Assembly: GCF_000427425.1 (NCBI RefSeq)
Contig: NZ_KE386495.1
Location: 228,733-292,732 of the forward strand
Direction of reading: 5' to 3'
Length of the DNA: 64,000 nucleotides
DNA from: Caldanaerobius polysaccharolyticus DSM 13641
Lineage (GTDB): Bacteria > Bacillota > Thermoanaerobacteria > Thermoanaerobacterales > Caldanaerobiaceae
In this document: in pieces, positions 29,301-40,658 of the stretch
How the letters are laid out: every line of letters begins with the position of its first letter
Numbering within the stretch: position 1 is the stretch's first letter
Made by a program: the position numbers and the translations under genes
Notes under the pieces: model-generated
What the model was told of the DNA's origin: nothing
Databases searched by the model: none
The model's input: the letters and a program-made list of their open reading frames with translations, nothing else

Positions 29301-29480
29301 AAGGAGGGGATTTAATTTTATCAGTGCATTATAAAGCCTATTCTTTAAGATAACCTCCCTGTAGTCTTCCCTATCCTCAATTGGTATTTCGCTGCCGTGC
29401 AGGTATTCATACCCTATGTCTTTAAACCATTTGATGGCTGCTTCCTCTACAACACTCTCGAAATTAGCGTTTAAAGACAT
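26379..29480 (-). CDS. hsdR: Type I restriction enzyme, R (motor/nuclease) subunit
   Basis: The 1033-residue subunit cuts and translocates DNA in the HsdR2M2S complex. An N-terminal nuclease domain shows [18 protein letters not shown] (the D...ExK core, near residue 160), then Walker [16 protein letters not shown] (near 297), DEAHRS (near 418), FTGTP, and the helicase C domain with [11 protein letters not shown]. The in-frame TTG at 29486 is less likely than the ATG at 29480, which has AAGGGGTGA upstream. It is the last gene of the M-S-(DUF262)-R set on the minus strand. The C-terminal region is rich in charged residues. Length is within the usual 950-1100 range. Confidence 0.95.
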   Translation of the reverse strand: MSLNANFESVVEEAAIKWFKDIGYEYLHGSEIPIEDREDYREVILKNRLYNALIKLNPLLPSSCIEDAMRQLKNFQYPRIELNNKEIHKIYRNGAVVTRRNNEGEEIGEIVKIFDYENPENNDFLVCNQVKIKGAGVRIPDIIVYINGLPVGVFELKNPLDETATIEGAYRQLELYKRDIPDLFAYNEICVVSDGTEAKAGTLTAPWERFSAWKSIDGIHSVEGMPALEVLIKGMFDKNRVLDIIRNFVTFTTTKDEVIKIMAMYHQYYGVNKAVEETIKATSPDGDRRIGTFWHTQGSGKSLSMVFYTGKVIQLKELQNPTIVVITDRNDLDDQLYGTFCNSSDLIPYPKQAESVEDLKEKLSQVAAGGIFFTTIQKFQAEAEEGLEVIDPKFKRALNKSKTYPLLSDRNNIIVIVDEAHRSHYEFIDGLAKNIRQALPNASFIGFTGTPIELGDKSTLQVFGDYISIYDMKQAVEDKAIVPIYYEGRLVKLHLINEDIDRDFEEVTEGEEEEVKNKLKTKWAALEAMVGTQERLETVARDIVEHFEERCKVLEGKGMIVCMSRRICVDLYNEIIKIRPHWHSDDLDKGVIKIVMSGNASKDPKEFLPHLYTKSQIKEIEKRMKDPKDPLKLVIVRDMWLTGFDVPCLHTMYIDKPMKGHNLMQAIARVNRVFKDKPAGLVVDYIGIADDLKRALANYTISTGKESATLPIDEAIRIMQEKYDIVCSYIHGIDFAGWEGKSADDKLYLLKQAMELINRDENIKKDFLDQCNALSKAFALVVPREEAMRIRSDVAFFQAVRSNVVKYTPPKGLSIEQLDSAVKQIISEGVAASDKPIDIFDAAGLKKPDLSILSDEFLDELMGHENKNLQIEVLRKLLNDEVKAKSRKNQIKYASFKEMIEKVLNQYHNRAITSAEVIKHLIDLAKEMQNMDKRAKEMDLTEEEVAFYDIVSQGKEAILNDEEAKEIARELVRIIKNKTEGQVDWTIKENIKASIRATVKRLLRRKGFKDQEELDNVVKMVIEQAVALFEDAA

Positions 29481-29516
29481 CGTCAATTCACCCCTTTATA
29501 CCATTCACTATATTGT

Positions 29517-31259
29517 TTAGAACATTAAAATCTGCATAAGCTTATCCTTCATCATTTCTTTGCGCTTATAGAAAAAGTCTTTAAAATTAACAATAGAAAG
29601 ATCCAAACCTCTCAAATAGTGAAGATCTTTATATTGATTTTTGGCAATGTCATCTTTATAGTTTTCATCGAACCATTCGATGAAAGGTTTTGCACTCTTC
29701 GACATATTTACGTTACCTTCTAAAAGCTGTAAATTGGGAATCTTATTATAATTTTCAATGCAAAATTCAATATCTTCTGGTTTCACTCCTAATTTTAGGA
29801 GTTTTTCTCTACTCGTAAAGAAACTTTTGGGATGAATATGGTCCTGATGAAATAGATTGTTATAATTTAGTGTGGGATATAAAAGAGCTAAGACCGAAAA
29901 AGTATATCTTTTGCCGTATTCATATTCCAATAGATTTTCTATTTCATCTTCGCCAAAATCCAACGATTTCGGTGTGCCTTTCAGCCTTTGTTTCATATTG
30001 TCAACTGGGAAACTATTCAAGTTATCTCTTATAACCTCTCTTATAGTCCTTAAAATATTATCTGATTGCCCGCCAAAAATTTGCTTCAAAAGAACAATAT
30101 GAAGCCATTTTTTTATCTTTTCTCTTTCATCCCCAAACTTAACAGAAGTTACAAAACTACCATTTAGACCTTTTTTATACAAATAATAAGCTATTGGTAT
30201 AATTGCATTATTTGAAGTTAAGGTCTGATAATCAAAGCCGAATGTATTTATTAATTCTACGCTTGTCCTTATGCTTTCCTTTATCTTATCCCAGTTATCT
30301 TGAATAACCGCCATATTTTGAGCGTTAAAATTGTCAACTTTAAATCTGATATCACTAATATCGCAGAGGACAAGGCAAGTCTTCAAGACAAAGTCTTTAT
30401 TAAATGTAAATCCTCTTCCAATATCATTAATTTCATCTACGAACTTTATAATTTCCTCTCGTGCATCCCTTTTATACCATTAGGCAGTAGCAATTGAAAG
30501 TAGCAAATCAGAATAACTCAACTCCGTGCCGCCACTATTTACACGTATAAAAATATTCAACACCTTATCAAGTTCTTGATCTTCTTCAAGGTAATAATTT
30601 ATCAATGTTCGCTTAAAAATAACATCTGATAATCTAAAAAGTGTTCTAGATGCAAATTTATTTGTAGCAAGCTGATTTTCAATCAAAAAATCATTAATCA
30701 GTGAAGGATCTTCACGATTAAATTTCTTTTCATCAAGAATATCTCCTACTTTAAACCAAAAAGTGTTTTCATCTCTTTTTTTTGCATCTTCCTCGGTAAG
30801 AAATCTGAAATCATATTTCAAATCTTCATCATCAGCTTCTTTAAGTAAATTCAAATAGAGATATTTCTTCGGAAAAGCAGCAGGATTATCCCATCGCATA
30901 TAAGGAATTTTTGATGCATAACTTCCTTTTAAAGCAATATAAAGGGAAGTAAGTCTCTGTTGTCCATCAAGCACTGATATAATTTCTTCATCACCCATCA
31001 AAACTGCTTTCTGATTGTGGCTTTTGCCCTGATGATAGTGGCAGATAAATTCATAAAACTGATATTTTTTTACGCTTTCCTTTGAAACCTTCCAAAAAAG
31101 AAAAGAACCAATAGGATAACCCCTCATGATTGAATCAAAAAGCCGTTCTATTTGCTCTTCGCTCCAAACAAACTCCCTTTGTATCGCAGGAAGCAGATAT
31201 TTCCTGCTACTTATATTTTTTATGGCATCATATATCGTAATCGGTGTTTGAAATGACAT
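29517..31259 (-). pseudogene. DUF262-DUF1524 (GmrSD-like) nuclease gene with one in-frame stop
   Basis: One continuous reading frame of about 580 codons is broken only by TAA at 30482-30480, codon 260. Before it comes a DUF262 domain with ISVLDGQQRLTSLY (near residue 95) and LSYSDLLLSIATA; right after the stop the protein goes on WYKRDAREEIIKFVDEIND and continues to a DUF1524 domain with the HNH-like DHIHPKSFF (near 470). In intact homologues the junction reads without a break, often with Gln or His at the stop position, so a C-to-T change is likely. GmrSD-type enzymes cleave modified phage DNA. AAGGAG precedes the ATG. The gene lies between hsdS and hsdR and may be dead, read through, or mis-sequenced. 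Confidence 0.85.
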
Positions 31260-31294
31260 GTCTTTATACTCCTTTCAAGGTTGTTAATCAATTT

Positions 31295-32509
31295 TCACAT
31301 TACCCTTATTTCGCCTGATATAAGTTTGGGAAGCAAGGTATCGCGAAGTTGGGATAAAATTTTCACTTCTCTTCCGTTGCTTATATAAAACTCAATTAAA
31401 GGACTTAATATTCTGTCAAATTCCTTCAGCCATTCATCATCTGGTACGATTACTTTTGCCTGACTCAAATGTTCTCGCTTGATGTGACCCATTGTTGTTG
31501 CTTTATCTTCAGCAATTCTTCTAAAATCGTTAAGATGATATTTTATCCAATAATAATAAAACCATTTAGGATACTTCTCAGATGAAACTTTGAATAAATG
31601 CTGATTTAACCCTGCTTTGCCGCCACACCATACTCTTACTTCCAAACTACCTGACCATGAAAAAATTACATCTCCGTCATCTACAATATATCTTGGATCA
31701 ATATCCGTCCTACATTTATCGCTATCGGAAGAGGTTGCACCCTGTTTCAGTTCTCTTATTTTTAATACAGGGAGATAATTATTCTCATCGACGGGGCGAT
31801 ATTTTTGCATTGCTAATCCGTTTAAAAAATCGGCAATTTCATCAAGGGCTTTAACTTCCCACCCCTTCGGTATTGGCCCCAATTCACTATCTACGAACTC
31901 TCCCCCGCTGGATTTATAAGGTTCACCATTTTCGTTTGGAAATTCAAAATCAATAAACCAATGCTTAAATATGGCCTGTGCTATTTCTTCAAGGGTTTTG
32001 TTCATCTCATTATTGAGTTCGATTTTATCGTCGAAAGCTGAAAGGATTGATGCAATTTTTTGTTGTATTTTAATTGAGGGAAGCTTAATCATCATTTTTT
32101 TTAAATGATCCCAATCTGCTCTTGGCATTTTAGTTCCTTTAGAAGAAGCAGTGGCTATATCGATAAATTTTTTTGAAGCTATAACATAAAAAAGAAAACT
32201 TTGATCTGCTATATCGCAATCTTTAGTTCTCAAAACCATTATATCAGTTGAACAAACACCACTAAAGCGTGGTTTATATACCTTCCTAAAATAAGGTCTC
32301 AACTTACCAAATAATATATCATTCGGTTCAAATCTGTATTTATTACTTATAACATCGGTAGACACTCCTATTCCAGAAAGCCTTAAAGTTCCTTGTTCTA
32401 TATGTTCTAATCCTAAATATGGTAAAACCTCATTTTCATTTGGCTTGTATGAGTTTGTTACAACATCTAACACTTGACCTAACTCAACTTCTTTCCACTC
32501 ACTCCCCAT
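31295..32509 (-). CDS. hsdS: Type I restriction-modification, specificity (S) subunit
   Basis: The 404-residue protein has two target-recognition domains separated by conserved helical spacers. The first spacer follows LPSIKIQQKIASILSAFDDK and ELNNEMNKTLEEIAQAIFKHW (residues about 145-190); the second TRD starts at GPIPKGWEVKALDEIADFLNG (near 215), and the last spacer contains QLRDTLLPKLISGEIR at the end. It sets the DNA sequence recognised by both methylation and cleavage. The start ATG lies inside the end of hsdM (11-base overlap), a usual sign of translational coupling. The recognition sequence cannot be deduced by reading. Confidence 0.93.
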   Translation of the reverse strand: MGSEWKEVELGQVLDVVTNSYKPNENEVLPYLGLEHIEQGTLRLSGIGVSTDVISNKYRFEPNDILFGKLRPYFRKVYKPRFSGVCSTDIMVLRTKDCDIADQSFLFYVIASKKFIDIATASSKGTKMPRADWDHLKKMMIKLPSIKIQQKIASILSAFDDKIELNNEMNKTLEEIAQAIFKHWFIDFEFPNENGEPYKSSGGEFVDSELGPIPKGWEVKALDEIADFLNGLAMQKYRPVDENNYLPVLKIRELKQGATSSDSDKCRTDIDPRYIVDDGDVIFSWSGSLEVRVWCGGKAGLNQHLFKVSSEKYPKWFYYYWIKYHLNDFRRIAEDKATTMGHIKREHLSQAKVIVPDDEWLKEFDRILSPLIEFYISNGREVKILSQLRDTLLPKLISGEIRVM

Positions 32510-34067
32510 ATCCCAACTCCTCCAGATTTGCCTTTATGATTTCATCAAGCCTTCTTGCTTCTTTCATTTGTTGATAAAGTTTCTCGGTTAGTTCTGCCAT
32601 TTTTTCTTCAAAAGGTATACCGTCATCTTCTGCATCTTCTATACCCACATACCTACCTGGAGCCAATACGTAGTCATTTGCGGCAATGACCTCCATTGGC
32701 ACAGCAGCACAGAAGCCCTTGATATCCTCGTAGCCCTTTTTATCCCTCCACTTGTGGTATGTATCAGCAATCTTTTGAATTTCTTCATCTGTAAACTCTC
32801 TATGGGTCCTATCTACCATAACGCCCATTTTCCGTGCATCAATAAAAAGTGTTTCTTTTGTTTCCCTGCTTTTGCGGATAAACCACAAACATGCAGGAAT
32901 TCCTGTTGTATAAAATAGCTGTGGTGGCAGTGCTACCATACAATCCACCAGGTTATCCTCTATAATTCTTTTCCTTATTTCGTATTCCGCATTATTGCTT
33001 GTAGTCATAGAACCGTTGGCAAGTACAAAACCAGCCACACCATTTGGCGCAAGGTGATAAATAAAATGCTGTATCCACGCATAATTTGCATTGGAATCTG
33101 GTGGTAACCCGTATTTCCATCTTACATCATCTGCTACTCTATCTGCTCCCCAAACACTGTCGTTAAACGGTGGATTGGCCAATATGTAATGTGCTCTTAA
33201 ATCCTTGAATTGATCATCTATATATGAATTACCCAGCTTTATATCCGCTTCAATACCTCGAATGGCAAGGTTCATTTTACACAATCTATAAGTAGTCGGG
33301 TTAGATTCCTGGCCATATACCGATATATCTCCTTTTTTACCCGCATGGGCTTCTACAAAGCGCATACTCTGGACAAACATACCTCCAGAACCACAACAGG
33401 GATCAAAAACCCTGCCATGCAAAGGTTGAATCATTTCGACGAGCAATTTAACCACGCTGTGCGGAGTAAAGAATTCGCCGCCACCTTTACCCTCTTTCTG
33501 TGCAAACATAGAAAGGAAATATTCATAAACCCTACCCAAAATATCTTTTTCATCGTCTTTGTTAAAATCAATGCTTCCAATCAAATTAACAATTTCGCCG
33601 AGAGTATGTGGATCCAAAGGTGCTCTGGTATATACTTTAGGTAGAACTCCTCTTAGTTGTTTAGGATTTTCTTTTTCAATCAAATCCATGGCATTATCAA
33701 TGAGCTTCCCAATATCGCTTCGTTGAGCATTGGCCATAATGTACTCATATCGAGCTTCCTGTGGTACATAAAATACATTTACTGCCATGTATTCGTCTTT
33801 ATCTTCCAATATAAATTGTACTTCTTCATCGTTTGTACAATAATATTCTTCGTTGCTTGGGTCTTTTATTAGATACTGTAATTCCTCCTGACGTTGTTTA
33901 AACGCATCGGAAATATATTTCAAAAAGATAAGTCCAAGAACAATATGTTTGTATTCCGAGGGCTCCATATTGTTTCGCAACCTATCAGCAGCTGCCCAAA
34001 GGGTTGAAGCAAAATTTAAAACTCCATCGTTATTTTGACCCACTTCTGTTTTTACCCCTTCCTTCAA
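32499..34067 (-). CDS. hsdM: Type I restriction-modification, methyltransferase (M) subunit
   Basis: The 522-residue N6-adenine DNA methyltransferase has an N-terminal HsdM domain (LWAAADRLRNNMEPSEYKHI), the SAM-binding motif VFDPCCGSGGMFVQS (near residue 222) and the catalytic NPPF in YILANPPFNDS (near 300). The start is uncertain: TTG at 34067 has GGAGG only three bases away, while an in-frame GTG at 34043 has AAGGAAGGGG about 11 bases upstream; both are just before the conserved NNDGVLNFASTLW. It heads the restriction locus and has an extended -10 promoter about 30 bases upstream. The order M-S-(DUF262)-R with R last allows methylation before cutting. Confidence 0.95.
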   Translation of the reverse strand: MKEGVKTEVGQNNDGVLNFASTLWAAADRLRNNMEPSEYKHIVLGLIFLKYISDAFKQRQEELQYLIKDPSNEEYYCTNDEEVQFILEDKDEYMAVNVFYVPQEARYEYIMANAQRSDIGKLIDNAMDLIEKENPKQLRGVLPKVYTRAPLDPHTLGEIVNLIGSIDFNKDDEKDILGRVYEYFLSMFAQKEGKGGGEFFTPHSVVKLLVEMIQPLHGRVFDPCCGSGGMFVQSMRFVEAHAGKKGDISVYGQESNPTTYRLCKMNLAIRGIEADIKLGNSYIDDQFKDLRAHYILANPPFNDSVWGADRVADDVRWKYGLPPDSNANYAWIQHFIYHLAPNGVAGFVLANGSMTTSNNAEYEIRKRIIEDNLVDCMVALPPQLFYTTGIPACLWFIRKSRETKETLFIDARKMGVMVDRTHREFTDEEIQKIADTYHKWRDKKGYEDIKGFCAAVPMEVIAANDYVLAPGRYVGIEDAEDDGIPFEEKMAELTEKLYQQMKEARRLDEIIKANLEELGYGE

Positions 34068-34094
34068 CTTCCTCCGTTTTCTTTAGATACTTCA

Positions 34095-34103
34095 ATTATA
34101 ACA
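34095..34103 (-). promoter_or_regulatory. Extended -10 promoter of the restriction-modification locus
   Basis: TGTTATAAT on the minus strand, 28 bases before the hsdM start region. Confidence 0.5.
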
Positions 34104-34198
34104 CATCATTTTGCTAAAACACATTCAATCTATTGCTGTTATACCATATTTTCTCGTCAAAACTAAAATAAATACTCCCACATAAAACCGCATAAAAC

Positions 34199-34235
34199 AA
34201 GCCCCACTTCCTACATACATTAAAAAGTGGAGCTT
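34199..34235 (-). terminator. Terminator after the lyxose isomerase gene
   Basis: On the minus strand AAGCTCCACTT pairs with AAGTGGGGCTT (one mismatch) around a 15-base loop, followed by TGTTTTATG. It closes the mannoside block. The rest of 34104-34312 holds nothing recognisable. Confidence 0.65.
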
Positions 34236-34312
34236 ATCTTAATTTATTTACTTTACTAAAACATCAGCAATGTATGCTATATGCTACACCGACTTTTGAT
34301 AAAAGTATTACT

Positions 34313-36041
<1,729 letters not shown>

Positions 36042-36074
36042 TACTTTCCTCCCTTCATGTTTTAAATTTAGTTT

Positions 36075-36935
36075 TTAATAGCTTTTCATGGCGAAAATTT
36101 TCATGACTTTCATAGCGTGTTGTTTCATAGAATCAATAGCCCAACTTGTAATATCGTGATAAAATACCGGACCTCTTAACTCAGTTAACTTTTCCCGGAT
36201 AGTCTCACCAGCATCTCTGGCCATATAAGTATAGTAATTAATTTTCCTTACACCATTAACAATTGCCTTATGGTAATCCTTTTCGCCAAGTCCAGATCCA
36301 CCGTGCATTACAATTGGTACCATGGTTTTTTTATAAATTTCACTCAATCTTTGAAAGTCCAACTTAGGAGATGTTAAATACAAACCATGAACAGTTCCAA
36401 AAGACGCTGCTAATGCATTTATACCAGTCCTCTGAACAAAGTCGGCAGCCAAATCTGGATCAGTATAAATATAATTAATATCACTTTTTGAACTTGTAAT
36501 CTCAGTGCTATGCTCAGACTCAATCATTGTTCCAAGTTCAGCCTCTACAGAAATACCCTTATGATGAGCATCCTTAACTATTTGACAAGTCACTTCAATA
36601 TTTTTTTCATAGGGTAAATTCGATCCATCAAACATCACCGAGGTAAAACCCATATCCATAGCTTTATAAATTAACTCAAGGCTTCGGCCATGATCCAAAT
36701 GGACACAAACAGGAACTTCCGCTGATTTTGCTGCTGCCAACATAATTGGACCTATTATTTCAATAGGCACAAACTTTTGATGCACTTCAGCATGAGAAAT
36801 GATTACTGGCAATGATAATTCTTCTGCAGCGGCAATAACAGCCCTAATTGCCTCCAATGAAGGTGTATTAAAAGCTCCGATTGCATATTGCTTTTTTTGA
36901 GCCTCATAAAGCAATTCAGCAAGACTTACAAGCAT
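36075..36935 (-). CDS. Class II ketose-bisphosphate-type aldolase
   Basis: The 286-residue enzyme has the zinc site and glycine loops of the FBA/GatY/KbaY family: PVCVHLDHGRS (near residue 80), the EAELGTM acid (near 135), ASFGTVHGLY (near 180), VMHGGSGL (near 207) and INYYTYMARD. It cleaves a phosphorylated ketose to dihydroxyacetone phosphate and an aldehyde. A longer frame to 37001 has no ribosome site; AGAAGG before the ATG at 36935 and the usual MLVSLAELLYEA start favour the shorter form. It lies in one block with a PfkB kinase and the lyxose/mannose isomerase, so its substrate may be a ketose 1-phosphate or 1,6-bisphosphate. Confidence 0.87.
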   Translation of the reverse strand: MLVSLAELLYEAQKKQYAIGAFNTPSLEAIRAVIAAAEELSLPVIISHAEVHQKFVPIEIIGPIMLAAAKSAEVPVCVHLDHGRSLELIYKAMDMGFTSVMFDGSNLPYEKNIEVTCQIVKDAHHKGISVEAELGTMIESEHSTEITSSKSDINYIYTDPDLAADFVQRTGINALAASFGTVHGLYLTSPKLDFQRLSEIYKKTMVPIVMHGGSGLGEKDYHKAIVNGVRKINYYTYMARDAGETIREKLTELRGPVFYHDITSWAIDSMKQHAMKVMKIFAMKSY

Positions 36936-37001
36936 TTTCACATACCTTCTCTCTATATCTTTTATTTTAGGCAAGAACAAATCTACTTCTCCATAGAACA
37001 C

Positions 37002-38006
37002 TTATAATTTAACTTTTCCCCTCTTCAGATAATCTATATAAACAGCAATCAAAATCACAACACCTTTGGCTACATATTGCCAAAAAGAGTTGACGTTCAT
37101 CAAATTCAATCCATTACTCAACACACCAATTATAAGCGCCCCGATTATAGTTCCACCTATGGTTCCATACCCTCCGCTCATACTAGTACCACCAAGAACA
37201 ACAGCGGCTATAGCGTCCATTTCTGCTCCTTGACCAGCTGTTGGCTGCCCTGAGAACATACGAGAAGCTAATACAACTCCGGCAATAGCCGCCATTAAGC
37301 CACTGTAAGCATAAGCGAAAAAGAGTACTCTCGGAATTTTTATTCCTGAAAATCTCGCAGCTTCACGATTTCCTCCCACAGCGTACATATACCTTCCTAG
37401 TTTTGTGTTATTTAGTATTAGCATCGAAATAATTACTATGACAATCAAATATATAACTGGGGTAGGGATAACATCCCACAAATAACCGGCGCCAATAAAA
37501 GTAAATTGATCAGACATAACGCGTATGGGTTGCCCTCCGGTATAGATATAGGCAAGGCCACGAGCGATATTCATAGTTGCAAGGGTAACTATAAAAGGTG
37601 GTATAGTAGTTTTAGCAACAACAATTCCGTTAAACACGCCAATTAACAAGCCTACCAATAGTCCGATACATACCGCCACTGGAACAGAATATCCATTAAA
37701 AGCAATCATGCCACCGGTAATAACACCTGATAAGGCTATGATAGATCCTACTGATAGATCAATGCCTCCCAAAATAATTACCATGGTCATAGCACAAGCA
37801 AGATACAAATTTGTAGATACTTGACGAAGTACATTCATTATATTAGTTTGAGTAAGAAACGATGGTGATATAAATGATAAAAAAATGCACATAGCAATAA
37901 ACCCAACTAAAATTCCTAGATTATCTTTTAAATATTGAAGAACAGGATTTAAAAAGCGAATAACTAAATTCTCATTTTTTTTCGTTACGTCAGTTTGTGC
38001 GTACAT
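37002..38006 (-). CDS. RbsC-type sugar ABC transporter permease
   Basis: The 334-residue membrane protein has about nine to ten hydrophobic segments and the family signs IDLSVGSIIALSGVITGG and VLGGTSMSGGYGTIGGT, typical of ribose/xylose/galactose importers of the BPD_transp_2 family. It forms the membrane channel with the ATPase gene just upstream, whose end overlaps its start by 17 bases. AGGGAGG precedes the ATG. The specific sugar is unknown; context (alpha-mannosidase, lyxose/mannose isomerase) suggests mannose, lyxose or a related monosaccharide. Confidence 0.92.
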   Translation of the reverse strand: MYAQTDVTKKNENLVIRFLNPVLQYLKDNLGILVGFIAMCIFLSFISPSFLTQTNIMNVLRQVSTNLYLACAMTMVIILGGIDLSVGSIIALSGVITGGMIAFNGYSVPVAVCIGLLVGLLIGVFNGIVVAKTTIPPFIVTLATMNIARGLAYIYTGGQPIRVMSDQFTFIGAGYLWDVIPTPVIYLIVIVIISMLILNNTKLGRYMYAVGGNREAARFSGIKIPRVLFFAYAYSGLMAAIAGVVLASRMFSGQPTAGQGAEMDAIAAVVLGGTSMSGGYGTIGGTIIGALIIGVLSNGLNLMNVNSFWQYVAKGVVILIAVYIDYLKRGKVKL

Positions 38007-39501
38007 ATTCTTTCCTCCCTATCGCGTAATGCATTATTGACTCTTGTGAAAATTCATTTCGTTCTAAAATGCCGGTAATAGTCCCATTACACATAACCAC
38101 AACGCGATCACACATGTTAATAATCTCGGGCAACTCAGAAGATATCATAATAATGGATACTCCAGATGCAACAAGTCTATTCATAATTGCGTAAATTTCA
38201 GCTTTCGCGCCTACATCCACACCTCGAGTCGGTTCATCCAAAATTAAAATATCAGGCTTAGTTGCTAACCATTTAGCAATGACGATTTTTTGCTGGTTGC
38301 CACCACTAAGATCTCCTACTTTCTGCAATAGTGACGATGCTTTGATGGATAAACTATCTACGTATTTACTGGCAATCTTATCTTCCAATTTTTTATTTAC
38401 TTTAATAAATTTTATAAATTCTTGCAATACTTTTATAGTAATATTAAATTTTACACTATCAATGAGAAAAAGCCCCTCTTCCTTTCTGTTCTCAGGAACC
38501 AAAGCGATTCCCATTTGCATCGCTTGGTTCGGATCTTTTATATTTACCTTTTTCCCTTTAATGAAGATTTCTCCAGAATCTATAGGATCAAGGCCAAATA
38601 TGGCTCGCATAACTTCCGAACGACCAGCTCCCATCAAACCGGCGAAACCCAAAATTTCACCTTTTTTAAGACTGAAAGATATATCATTAAATACTCCTTT
38701 TCTTGTCAGGTGCTTAACTTCCAAAATAGTTTCACCAGGTTTATTGTAGGTTCTTACATAATAATTGGTAAGTTCACGACCAACCATCATCGAAACCAAT
38801 TCATCAACCGTAGTTTGCTTGGTAACTTTTGTACCTATGTAATGACCATCTCTCATAACAGTTATCCTGTCGGATATTTCAAATAGCTCCGACATTCTAT
38901 GAGATATAAATATAATTCCAACACCTTGTCTTTTTAGGGTTCTCATTATTTCAAAAAGAAATTTAACTTCCCTTTCAGTTAAATACGATGTTGGTTCATC
39001 CATAACAAGAATCTTTGCATTAAAAGCAATCGCTTTGATTATTTCAACAATCTGCTGTTGTGCGCCTGTTAGATTAGCAACCAAGGAAGTCGCATCTATA
39101 TTAACTTTAAAATTGTCTAATAGTTTCTGGGCTTCTTGTATCATTGCCTTTTTATTAACCAATTTTGCAAAGCCAACAAGTTCTCTTCCTAAAAAAATAT
39201 TTTCTGCTACCGTCATATATGGAACTAACGCCAATTCTTGATGAATAATACTTATCCCATATGCACGAGCATCTTCAACTGACTTAATCTCTACTTTTTT
39301 ACCGCAAATATAAACTTCGCCTTTATCCATACTATATATGCCACCTAAAATCTTCATTAAAGTAGACTTTCCTGCTCCATTTTCTCCTAGGAGAGCGTGT
39401 ATTTCGCCTTCCTGAAGTTCAAAATCAACATCCACCAAAGCGTTAACACCCGGGAAATGTTTACTAACATTTTTTAATTGTAGCAAAGAAGAAGCACTCA
39501 T
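37990..39501 (-). CDS. RbsA-type sugar ABC transporter ATPase (two nucleotide-binding domains)
   Basis: A tandem ATPase of about 503 residues that drives the RbsC-type permease. The first half has LLGENGAGKSTLMKILGG (Walker A) and ILVMDEPTSYLTERE (Walker B); the second half starts near GEILGFAGLMGAGRSEVMRA, with LSGGNQQKIVIAKWL (signature) and LILDEPTRGVDVGAK. Frames open further up (TTG at 39534, ATG at 39513), but the ATG at 39501 (MSASSLLQLKNVSKHF) fits family starts; ribosome-site spacing does not decide this cleanly. A strong 18-bp hairpin lies between it and the binding-protein gene. Confidence 0.92.
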   Translation of the reverse strand: MSASSLLQLKNVSKHFPGVNALVDVDFELQEGEIHALLGENGAGKSTLMKILGGIYSMDKGEVYICGKKVEIKSVEDARAYGISIIHQELALVPYMTVAENIFLGRELVGFAKLVNKKAMIQEAQKLLDNFKVNIDATSLVANLTGAQQQIVEIIKAIAFNAKILVMDEPTSYLTEREVKFLFEIMRTLKRQGVGIIFISHRMSELFEISDRITVMRDGHYIGTKVTKQTTVDELVSMMVGRELTNYYVRTYNKPGETILEVKHLTRKGVFNDISFSLKKGEILGFAGLMGAGRSEVMRAIFGLDPIDSGEIFIKGKKVNIKDPNQAMQMGIALVPENRKEEGLFLIDSVKFNITIKVLQEFIKFIKVNKKLEDKIASKYVDSLSIKASSLLQKVGDLSGGNQQKIVIAKWLATKPDILILDEPTRGVDVGAKAEIYAIMNRLVASGVSIIMISSELPEIINMCDRVVVMCNGTITGILERNEFSQESIMHYAIGRKEYVRTN

Positions 39502-39571
39502 TAGGCTTGCCATCTCCCTCTCAAAATTTAACAACAGCTATAACATTGGAATATATATGTTTCCTATCTTA

Positions 39572-39620
39572 TTTAGGCTTTTAGTACTAAATATGTCTTA
39601 TCTAGTACTAAAAGCCTAAA
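39572..39620 (-). terminator. 18-bp perfect intercistronic hairpin after the binding-protein gene
   Basis: TTTAGGCTTTTAGTACTA (39572-39589) is perfectly complementary to 39603-39620, with a 13-base loop. It begins two bases after the stop of the binding protein and lies before the ATPase. Such structures usually protect the upstream mRNA part or attenuate, giving excess binding protein. Confidence 0.8.
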
Positions 39621-39622
39621 CT

Positions 39623-40591
39623 TCACTGCCATCCTGTTATGCCATATTTATCAACATTGTCTTTATTTATAAGAAAAGTTGGAACCGGAGTCCTTTTTTG
39701 GTAAGGCTCACCTTTAAGAATTTTATATGCCACTTCTACAGATTTAATAGCTATCTGTTTTGGAGACTGTGCACCGCTCCCTACAAACTGTCCACCCTTT
39801 GCAATCTCAGATTTAGCATCAGGAGACCCATCAACACCGTAAATTAAAATATCAGTTCTATGGGCAGCTTTAGCTGCCGCTAAAGCACCTAAAGCTGTGG
39901 GATCATTCCCACCCATTATAGCTACAATATCAGGATGAGCCTGAAGTATATCCTCCGTTAATTGCATGGCAGTTTGCAAATCGCCTTTAGCATCCTGCTG
40001 AGCAACAATTGTAAAACCCTTTCCTTTAATTGCACTCATAAAACCAGCAATTCTGTCATTTATAGAATTCATCGTAGGAGAATCGAGTATGGCAATCTTA
40101 CCACCTTTAGGAAACCTCTTTACAAGATCTTCTCCACAAACTTTGCCCGCATTCTTATTATCCGAACCGACATAAGCAGTAACGTAATTAAAATCTTTAA
40201 CCTCTGTATCAAAATTAATAATTGGAATACCAGCTCTTTTAAGTTCAACAAGAGCAGGCCTAATTCCCTCCCAATCAACAGGATTTAATAAAATTGCATC
40301 GATACCTTGAGCAATCATGTCTTCGATTTGATTTATTTGTTTGGAAACATCCATTGCTGGATCTGTAATAATCAATTCATCACCATTCTTTTCTATTTCG
40401 CTTTTCATGGTTTTCGCAATAACTTGGAAAAATGGATTGTTCATCGTCATACATGTATAGCCAAATTTATAATGTTTTTTTGTATTTGATTTGGATGTTT
40501 GTGAAGATTTACTAGAATTACACCCCACAAATAATATAGCTACCAGGAAAATTGTTAATAAAATAGTTAACAATTTTTTAACTTTTTTCAT
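39623..40591 (-). CDS. RbsB-type sugar-binding lipoprotein
   Basis: The roughly 322-residue protein starts MKKVKKLLTILLTIFLVAILFVGC, a lipoprotein signal with the lipobox LFVGC, then a Ser/Thr-rich linker and a periplasmic-binding-protein type I fold (ITDPAMDVSKQINQIEDMI, GIDAILLNPVDWEGI, AYVGSDNKNAGKVCGE, IMGGNDPTALGALAAAKAA). It captures a monosaccharide outside the membrane for the RbsAC pair downstream. The start at 40591 is chosen because GGAGGG precedes it; an in-frame TTG at 40606 is not needed. Confidence 0.92.
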   Translation of the reverse strand: MKKVKKLLTILLTIFLVAILFVGCNSSKSSQTSKSNTKKHYKFGYTCMTMNNPFFQVIAKTMKSEIEKNGDELIITDPAMDVSKQINQIEDMIAQGIDAILLNPVDWEGIRPALVELKRAGIPIINFDTEVKDFNYVTAYVGSDNKNAGKVCGEDLVKRFPKGGKIAILDSPTMNSINDRIAGFMSAIKGKGFTIVAQQDAKGDLQTAMQLTEDILQAHPDIVAIMGGNDPTALGALAAAKAAHRTDILIYGVDGSPDAKSEIAKGGQFVGSGAQSPKQIAIKSVEVAYKILKGEPYQKRTPVPTFLINKDNVDKYGITGWQ

Positions 40592-40658
40592 TTTAATTCC
40601 CTCCAATAATATGGTCTTTACAATTTTTCATTTAAATTCCTACCAAGGAGGAGAAGCT

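Noticed and set aside
26379-34067. BREX or DISARM system
   Set aside because: No pglX/pglZ, brxC or drm genes; the methylase and specificity subunit are of ordinary type I kind.
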